A stretch of 64,000 nt of DNA from Hemicentrotus pulcherrimus (lineage: Eukaryota > Echinodermata > Echinoidea > Camarodonta > Strongylocentrotidae), in the NCBI GenBank assembly GCA_003118195.1, contig BEXV01000509.1, positions 44,040-108,039 of the forward strand. The letters are read 5' to 3'. Below the pieces are notes generated by a model, which made no database searches, was not told the DNA's origin, and worked only from the letters and a program-made list of their open reading frames with translations. This document shows positions 49,096-59,146 of this stretch, piece after piece (the first letter of the stretch is position 1; each line of letters starts with the position of its first letter). Both the position numbers and the translations under genes were made by a program.

Positions 49096-52000
49096 TGGGT
49101 CTTCCACCATGGATGGAAACGTTTCATAAAAATGTGAGGTTGTCAAAAGCTCACTTTAATTAATAAGATTTTTAGAGGACGGATTACTGGGTGTCTTTTG
49201 CGGTGGTCGTACAATTATTAAGAATGAAACAATATTTTCATCATTTTTTTTCGAAATGATTTAAATCAGCTAATTTACTAATAATAGATAGACATTGTTT
49301 TAGTAAATGTTTACATTATTGTTATTGTTGTGGACAATGATGATGATGCCTCAACTGTTATGCCTCAGAACCTCTGTCCTATAGAGTAAATGTTCCGCAT
49401 GTTTCATGGTAGTCATGACCCTTAAAAAAAACATTACTCGCACACATTAAAGATTCACCACATTAAATGAAATAAAACAACTATTCTACTCATGAAGAAT
49501 GATATTTATTGATATCTATCAGTGTCTACATCCCATAAAACAATTCTAGTAGAAAAAAAAAAGAAACAGAAAAGCGATGATGAATCAAACTAGGAGCAAA
49601 ATGTTACAAATTTTGTCCACCCCACATCAACGGTTCTCTGCAAGCGATTGTGTTCATGCACAGGGCTGTTTTAGACTGGTCTTCTTAACCGTACAATGAT
49701 TTTTATATTCTTAAAACTCTTTAGTCCGAAGAATTAAAAATTAACACAATTTGGCAAAAATCATGCATTCATGTTTATTCATAATGACTTTAGTATATCT
49801 TAATACCATATATACGGTCCCTCAGTAATGAATTCAAATTGCATGGGTGCCTGTTCTTTGGTGACTAGAAGCCCATACGAGTCTATCCGACATAGCGACA
49901 GGGTGTGTATACGTGGTGTAATTTAGTCATACAGACGTTGTCGATCATGGAAGGTTGATACAAGTTTCTATGAGAAAGCTTCAAACACATGAACTGATAT
50001 TTCGAATCCTTTCAGATTTGTTGATTACTACAAAGGAATTACATATTCGCATTAAACAATAAAATAAAACTCAATGAGGTAATTTCGCTACGTTTTGTAT
50101 AAATTACAATGGAAGTAGGTAAGTAGGTAATTTAATATATTTGATGAACAATGAAATTAATATTATCTGAAAGCATTTAATACCACACTTTACCATGGGT
50201 TGCAAAGTGTACATGTACTGAATATTATGTTAATTCAAAAAACCCTCACAGAAAATATATATAAATCATATAATATCAATACCTATCTTCCATAATGTAA
50301 CAATAGTGAGCCCTAAGGGTTAAATGATCTTATTAATAATCATTAACAATGTGATTTTAAAGATAAACCTGCTTAATTGTATGTATCCAGAGGATCAAGA
50401 CCTATATAAATAACTGTCTAAACTACATCAATTCATACACAAGCGGTTTAACTCGTTTCAGTTGCATTTGTTTTGAACATACATCACTACTAATGCCTGA
50501 CAGTATCTCGAAGTTTCTCGGTGAATAAACGGGCACTTAATTGAACTTCTGTTTGATGTTTTTAGTATACATAGCCCAGTGGGTGTCTACAGTAAACATT
50601 AACCGGATCCAGATTACCCTAAATCGTTACGATAGTAATGGGGAGGGGGAAACAAACGTTCAAATCTAAAGACGTTTTGAAATTGTCTAAGTAATTAAAA
50701 TATAGAAAACATAAAAGTATTAATTTTCAACTCATTTCAACATCTTTATCGTTTTTGTTAATGTTTCTTCACACGCTCTTTGACAAGCACTTACGAATAT
50801 TGTTTGTCTTACTACACAAGCATATTACAAGGTGTGAATATAATTATTCGTAATATCGATCCAAAACTCCTAGTTCCAATTATTAAACTCATAGTTACCC
50901 CTAAAGTTCTTTCTCGAAAAAGGGAAGCAAACATGAAAGTATGATTTTTTTAAAATTCGGAAAGTCACATCTTTATTCCATTTTTAGTATCAGAAATATT
51001 TTTTTTTCAGTAAATGCAGCAAAGATCTAACAATGATATCTAGATGCTCACAACTGAGAGAAAAATCTTTGAAAACAGGAGAAAGAAAAGTTGCACACAG
51101 GAAACCACCTCATCAATTCAAGTCTATTCAAATCCATGCATCGAGATGACTATATACATAAAATGATCTTGGGTAATATCGAGCTGTACACAAAATTAAA
51201 TAATATTTATACTAATTCCTCCTTCAACATATCTTCCAATCGACAAGGGAGCAGCCTCCTGAAATTATAAGGCTTATTTTATTATCTGTAACGTCAGTAT
51301 AATCACATCGTTTATCCCATGAAAGGGAATGTACACGCAAATTTTAATTTTCAAATACACCGATAATCAAAATAAAATTGTACCAATGTCTATCATAAAT
51401 GAAAAACACACAAAATATTCTTACACCTATCCCTTCTCATATTCCATACACTTTGGCAAATGTAGCAAAGTTACAAAGCACACCAATCAAAGTCATTCAT
51501 CAGACATAATAAAGTAATTAATGTTTCAAATATATGTCTTCAGTGCCCATTCAAATCTTTCGATATTGCTAGTTAACATGCAGAATTACCTATAATATAT
51601 AGGCACGTACGGAGAAAATGTTTTAGTCAAAAGCTTTCATTTGAGGACAAAGAAACAATTTGACACGATTCCGTATATTTACCACATATTTCCAAGTAGT
51701 GTTCTTAATGGTAAATGTAAAATCTAAACAGAGTTCGCCTTAAGAACACATTGCATTTACAATATGCAACTTGAACGAAATATAGCACCAACAAATGAAT
51801 AAAATCCCACAAACTCCTACAAAAATATTGACTTGAAGAGTGAGAGGGAGAGGGAGAGAGAAAAAAAGAGAAGATTCAGAAATGCATTCAGACAGGGGGG
51901 AATATGAGAGTGAGTGAGAGAAAGAGAGGGAGGGAGAGAGAAAGAGGTAGAGAGAGAGAGAGAGAGTGGGAGGGATAGCGAGACTTAAGAAACTTGCAAG

Positions 52001-54250
52001 AGAGAAAGGAAGAGAAAATGAATTGAAAGTCGTTGCGACGGATGAATTGTGCCATTAACACTACAGTTTTGCTCAATTGGTTGTAATATATAGAAATATA
52101 AATAGGTGCAGTCTTAGACGAAAGCAACTCTGATTATTGCAAATATTTCCCCGTTTGCACTTTAATGAAATATCTAGAGCTCCAAGAGTCAAGATTATTG
52201 TTTACAACTTCAACTTGTACTTTTCTACAGATTTTTAAAGCAAGTTGCTTTCACAAGAGTTGACTTCCCTGTCTTGATCAATACAGCAGTTTATTCTTTT
52301 TAATCTTAAGGACAGCTTACTAGTCATCGGGACTTCCATAAAAAAAAAAAACATCACGAAAGCCCAAACACAGATGAATCGAAAAAGACATTTTTTTTTC
52401 AGCATTATTTACAAGTAAGTCATGAAATCGGCCCAACAATCCTCAGAATTGGTATCATCATCACTCGCAATCTAACTGATCATATTTTTTCACTTTCAGG
52501 TATCGCCTCATCCAATTTCGCTATATCACAGACTATACACTTATCCAATGAAGTAAGGATTTGTTTTGGGTAAATAATATTCATCTTTTAGATTATTCCC
52601 ACGATACAAACATTTATTCTTACACTTAGTTTTAAGGCATATAGTTACCACACCATATTAATAAAGAAAAACTGACGGGTACAAAAAGTAAACTTAAATC
52701 TAGCGTTATACTTCCAACTCTAAAAGTTCAATTCATTCCGTAAAAATCACTTGTTTATCTTCATTGACATATTATCAACTTGCTTGCTCGACATTATCTA
52801 GTTTGTCACGACCAGCATAAATTAACAGAAGACTTACAAAATATTCTCTTACTACAGATACAGGAACAAGATAATTTTAATTTTTTTTTTAAAACCACAA
52901 CCGTGTCTTGCTTGTAATGAAAGTATTGGCAGATATGAAAGAAAATACTGCCCTGCACGAATATACTGTACATATGAACGTCTGTATTGAAAGAAACTAT
53001 GCAAAAGCATGACACTTAAGTGATAGACAATGCCCGTATCTAGGTCTCACAGAGTTTAATATGTCACTATAAACTGCAACATATGACGGATGAATGAACG
53101 GAAAGACCTTGGCAAAGCATATAATGCCAAATATCAAGTGCAGAGTGCAAGTATAGATAGTTCTTCTGGAAACATGATAACGGTTGTCGGAGCGTAAGCC
53201 GGGGTAATTGTTTTGAAAGCCCTTTGAAAAGGCATAAGGACGCTTTTGTTATAACACCACGTAACATATGCTATTCAAGAGCGTACTATATGGACATTAT
53301 TACTATTAATCAATAATCATAATCTATACTAGACAATTAGGTTATGAGATACTGTTGTGTCCATAGACCACAAACTGGCTTCATATCAGAGGGATCTGGT
53401 CACGTTGATGGGTGTTATGAAGAAGGGGGCAGGGGGCCGGGGCAGATTCTGCATAATGTCCCCAAAGTCAGCTGTAATGAAACCTGACAAGTAAAATGAA
53501 TCTTCCAATGGACATACCATCAGATATCATTAATCTATCTATCTATATCTTCAATGTTTTGTACTATCACTATATTTGTAGCAACTTGTGATATTTCCAC
53601 ATTCTGATTATTTCATTTATGCTACTCGACATGCTTTGTAACCAATGATTGAAAGGCAGAAAATTGGTATCAAAATTCGTCCCTGGTGTATTTTGTCCTT
53701 GTAACATAACGAATTCTGTTCCCAGGCCCTTTCAGGTAAAATATATCTTATTATCCAACTGCGAAAAATATGGGATTCAACTCCGAGAACAATTTGAATC
53801 GACACGCAGACTTGTCCATTCCATTCCACATGACTGTAGTATCTACATTATTATTTGCAATACAGAATGGCATGACTTTATCCTAAATACAAAAATTCCT
53901 AAGAAATTTAACAGGATGAAATTAATGACAGTGCCAAATTTCGTTTTTAACATTAATTTGATGTCATACTATCTGAATGATCCCGTTTGAGAAAATCTCA
54001 ATAATGAGGATTTCTGAAAAGTTATGGGTGCAACAACAAATCAGTTACATTGCACTTCTCGAGGGCAAACACCTCATCAGAACACGGCACAACGCTAAAA
54101 AGTATTTCCCATTAAAATAGCATCATTTTAACATCTCAAACACTGATAAATATATATTCACACAAATGAGTACTCGTCATGGTTGATAAATCCAAAGAAG
54201 TCAAATCTTATGTTACATAAATCAATTGAATGTAGATGGTAGAGTTACCA
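49096..54250. other. Intergenic region between genes 3 and 4
   Basis: AT-rich, no supported genes. Part near 54250 should be the gene 4 3' UTR; on the minus strand AATAAA hexamers fall at 52618-52613 and 52295-52290. One (GA)n tract at 51.9 kb. Confidence 0.4.
51835..51975. repeat. (GA)n-rich tract
   Basis: Purine-rich with a pure GA run near 51950, in the intergenic region between genes 3 and 4. Confidence 0.85.
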
Positions 54251-54452
54251 TTATGAGTCATCAGACTCTTCGCTACCATACGTACTCAACGATACACTAT
54301 CAAGCGTGTTGTTCTGTAGGATTCGAGCCAGGTACTGAGTCCTGTAGTTAGCTAACTTGGTAACAGGGAAAGACCGGGACTGGGCCGATCCTGGTTTGTT
54401 GATACTCTTCACCCAGCTGTGCTCTAGACAGTCTGCCACAGTTGGCCGGTCA
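54251..54452 (-). CDS. Gene 4 terminal exon: kinase end and C-terminal tail
   Basis: Encodes DRPTVADCLEHSWVKS (end of the kinase with its conserved Arg), then SRSFPVTKLANYRTQYLAR and an acidic Ser-rich end before TAA (54253-54251). Acceptor ttttgcag. Confidence 0.88.
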
Positions 54453-57400
54453 CTGCAAAAAATGGAAATGGCATGAGGTATCGTTATCTTTCCACTCGCA
54501 AACGTGTCAGATGTTTCGTTCTTATCGTTCTCTCTGCATTACATATAACGACAGACATCAGACTCTCTTAAATGATTTATTGGAAGGTAAAGTATAGGAG
54601 GTACTGGACCTAGAAGGATCCAAGAACCACCTGAAAAGATAACATAAAGAACTGAAGTGAAATTACACTGCAAGAGTGCACTAGGATGGCAGAGAACAGA
54701 GACGTGTGGAAACCTCAGAGCTAAAGCTATGGTCACAACTCAGAGCGGCGACCGACCGACTTGTAGCCTGCTCGGTCGCCGCTGGAATTTAGGCATCGCC
54801 CAACGATTTTGGAGAAGTCAAGCAGGCTGTAGAGTGACCGACTGATGACCCACCGATTCCCGAGCGGTCTCACATCGATCACCGGCTAATTTAAAAGAAA
54901 TAGCCCGGCGGCCGGCCGTTAATCGACAGGGCACCAAAATACGCTAGGAGCCCGGGCGGTCGCAGCCCGGGCACCGACATAATAGAGCGTTCGCCTACGA
55001 ACAGTTTAGGTCACAAATCGAAGCCGCTAGGTCAAAGGCTGCCGACAATTTTGAACTCGCCGCCCAGTGACGGACTGATCTCTCAGTGGCGACCGGGCGG
55101 CGATTGCTCGGCAGCCTTTGACCTAGCGACTACGATAATTGACCTAAATCGCTCGACGGCGAACGTTCGATCAGGTCGGTGCCGCACCGGACATATTTTT
55201 GGCGTCGAGCGAAAAGTGAGCAGGCGCCGCCGAAATTTAAATCAGCGCTAAGAACTCAGCGGCAACCGAGCGATATCCTAAAAGCAAGTAGTGCCCTGGC
55301 GGTCACCGCTCGGTACCCAGGCCTCACTGCCTAAAAACCCGCCGCCCGGCCGCCGAGCATGCTACTATTCTTTTGGGTTGCGACCATAGCTTAAGAGAAG
55401 TTACCGTGAAAGATAGGGCATCCGGTATCTAGTATTAGGTTTTCATTTTTCACATCCAGATACTAAAACACTTCCAAACTAAATTAATATGCATTTATAA
55501 TATAGGTTACCCCCATATAACACTTCGTATAGCTTCAAAAATGCCATTGCAATGATACTTTAAAGAATATCCTTTTATTTCCAGGGATGATTTACTATTA
55601 ACACTCCTGGAAGGAAATACTTACATTGGTTTTTCTTTGAAGATAGCTTGGAGGAAAGCCTTGGCTTCAGGACTCACGTTCGGGTAGAGACTGGATATAT
55701 TATATTTCATCCTGGTGATGTTGTAGATTGTCTTCTCTTGATTGCGACCCAAGAACGGTGATGTACCACTCAACCTAAACATACAAACACAAGAAGACAT
55801 AAAATTGATAATTACACTATATTTGAAGCAGGAGGAAGGCTTAGGCAGTCCTCAATTAAAGCAGTACCGACAAGGAATATTGGAAATACACCGAATGGCT
55901 CATGTTTGTACTTTGCGTTCAAGTCATTAGGGAAATACTTTATCGTGGGAGGCGATTGCCAAACTTGTACAGACCAACGGTAGCCTATTTCATTTGTTCT
56001 TACACAATGTGAGAATAGGAACACTTACCATGTAAACACCATAACTCCTAATGGCCATATGTCTGTTTCATAGTCTATCGACCCTCCCTTGACAGCTAGC
56101 TCAGGAGCTAAAGAACATAGAAAAAATTGTCAGTAATTAATGAATAAATCATCTCAAATTACATCAGTGATCAGGCGAAGTCGAACCATATTTACATAGC
56201 TGCGATGTCCTAAATGAAGAAAAAGTAAAGACGCCTGTGCTCTAAATCATGGCTATACTACGTCAAGGTATTTTTAGAAATATATTTATCATTATACTAC
56301 TGATCGCAATTTGTTAAACTATTAAGACACAACTGCTACCATAAAAATATGATTATTGCATTGTGCATTTAAAATTGTCATTACCAACAAACATAAAGTG
56401 TTCGGCTACTTTTTAGTTGATGACAATGATAGAGAACATAGAAGTGTGACATATAGTATAACAAACAAAAACAAAAAGAATTTGATGGGAAATGAAGAGA
56501 AAAGAGAAAGAAAACGGAGATAGATAAAAAAAAAAATTAAAAAAAAGAGTCCAAAAATGTCATTAATGAATACTAACCCATGAATTCGGGTAGTACATCG
56601 ATGCCCTTCGTCTTGCTTTCGCCATCTTTTTGGATAACCCTACATGAACCGAAGTCGATAAGACGAACGACGTCCTTCCTTCGGCTCTCCATGAGAAGGC
56701 TATCGTGTCGGAGGTCGAGATAGACTACGTTCATCATGTGAAGATGTTCAAGTGCGTCTAAAACCTTAAAGGGAGATTATGGAGGGGATAATCATTAGAG
56801 GAAAAACGATTATTTGTTGTCATTATATTTAGGCCGTTTGCCTGACATAAGAATACGTCAGCGACTGTCGTAATCTTTGATGCGTTGTGTGACGGTAAAA
56901 TCGTATACAAATAATTTTAAGTCTGTGCAACATGATTCAACCAACACACTCATGCCCGCTCTACAATCACCGATACCAATTACGCTTGGGAAGGTAATTT
57001 AATGATTGTTTATTGCACTATTCATTGTACACTTTCCGTAAGATAGGGAGGACATACGGGAATGATCGAATCTCTTTGAAGATATCACTCTCACCTGCCG
57101 CGTCAATGACGCGGTACTACGTCAGCGAATAAACGCTTCGTGTGCAACAGGTCTAATTTGATTCATTATTCTTCCAGCTTACCTGAGCAACTATTCTGAC
57201 CACTGTAGACTCAGTGTAGGTATCTTCCTTGGTCAGATACTTGAGTACTGTGCCTCCATAGTAGCGCTCTGTGACCAGCATGACGTGTCTGTTTGTCAGG
57301 AAAGCTTCTCGTAGTTGGAGGATGTGTGGATGAGAGAGCTCTTTAAGCAGCTCGTACTCAGCCAGACATTTATCTTGCGTCTTCTTGGTGTGTGCTAAGA

Positions 57401-59107
57401 TCTTGACCGCATATTCCTTGCAGGTCGCCACCTTCCTGCATCTCATTACCACCGAGTATCTGCCTCTGTAAAAAGTAAATAATAATTGTGTATACAAACG
57501 ATTCAAATTAGCTATCGTGTCCTAGAGGTCATCAAGATAACATAATGAGATCTGAAATGTGCCAAATTCATTTGAAAATCCCAAATACATTATAATGAAG
57601 CATTCCCTATCATCTGTACGCATATATGGCTTACATTTGGGTTCTACAAAACATGCTCCCGACGAAACGATTGATCATCGGATCCAACAGGCTAACGGTA
57701 TTTTCCCACAAAATCAAGTCTGTTGCGACCGTTACCGAAGCAAATGTCAGATCACCTTCTTTTCATAAAAATTTTAAGGAATGAAATTGATATCTTATTT
57801 ATTTGATGAAAATATGACAGCGTGCAGTTTTATTGCTAACGTAATTTATGAAATAAAATAAACGCTATACCGTATAAACCCATTAAAAATATTTTTAAAA
57901 ATCCTTTTTCAATTTTCTTGATGAGATTCATAACTTGATTTGATTTAGGACAGATCTGATGAGTACCAGGGCATTCAGCGTAGAAAAATAATTTTAAACC
58001 AAATACAGATTGCTTGACAAGGCCAGAAGTAACCTCTAACCTTCCAATTTCTTCCTGCATCTCATAGATCTTTTGAGGCATGACCGATGTTTTAAGAGAT
58101 AGATCTAATGGACCGAGATCCTCGTCATCGATGAGCTCGGACAGGACCTCATCACGTGAGTTATGTCTTTCTCTCGACAATGATCTCGTTCTTGAATGCT
58201 GTAGCTTTGTGATGGACTCCATGTTCAAAGAATGCGCTCCTGTAGGAAAAAGGTGAATGATATGGAGAGTTCGGTTTTCTTACTAAATGAAAGTTAATCA
58301 ATCCATGACAGTTAAATATAACGCGATAATACGATTCTAATTTTAGACACTGAAGCCCGAATTCACAAATGAGTTGTCGACAAACCTCCTTTGTGAATTC
58401 GAGCCTGAATGTCGATAAAAGTTGATATGTAATATTTAGAAATCTATTCACCCCTTTCATATGCGACCTCAAAATCGTTTTTAGTAGAGATTTATAAGTT
58501 GCTAGAAAGTGTCGTCACGATAAAGATGATTCAATAAAGAAAGTACCAGTGGTCTTCATCACATTTAATTGCATTCGCAGAGAAGGATTAATCACCGATT
58601 CAATTTGAAAAGATTACATAAGCATTTGTTTTTATCTTCGAAATGTCAGTATCACCATCATTTCTATTAAACAAGTTTAAACGTATAAATCAATTCCTTT
58701 CTTTCTCGTTGTCCTAAATCGTCCAAATATTTCTAACGTGTCTTATATACTCTCCCTTAGTTCCGTCTCTGTAGATAATTTTTCCAGCAGTTATTATCCT
58801 AAAAGCACTTTTGAAGAAAGGAAACGGTGCGAGTTTTGATCAAAACATATTTATCAGGTTAAGTGCCAAAGTATAAAATTCCTTCTGCATCTGAAAGTTG
58901 ACCGCATGATATACCTTCTGGTAGTGTTTTGAATTGCACAGAAGACTTGCTGAAGGGACCACAGCCATGAGGGGTTCGGCAAGCCACTCGGAAACGATAC
59001 TCATTTTCAGGGGTCAGAGACTTAACGTGAAAGTTACAGTCTTTGATTACATCAGATACTTCAAGCCACTGCTTGTCACCTGAGAAAGAGAGAGTGAGAA
59101 AGGGGAT

Positions 59108-59146
<39 letters not shown>

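Noticed and set aside
48389..49146. Several overlapping open frames on both strands rich in Arg/Glu or Ser/Leu
   Set aside because: They translate GA/CT and CA/GT microsatellites.
54657..55251. Arg-rich plus-strand open frames in the 54.7-55.4 kb block
   Set aside because: They fall in the self-complementary GC-rich foldback element, which explains the composition.
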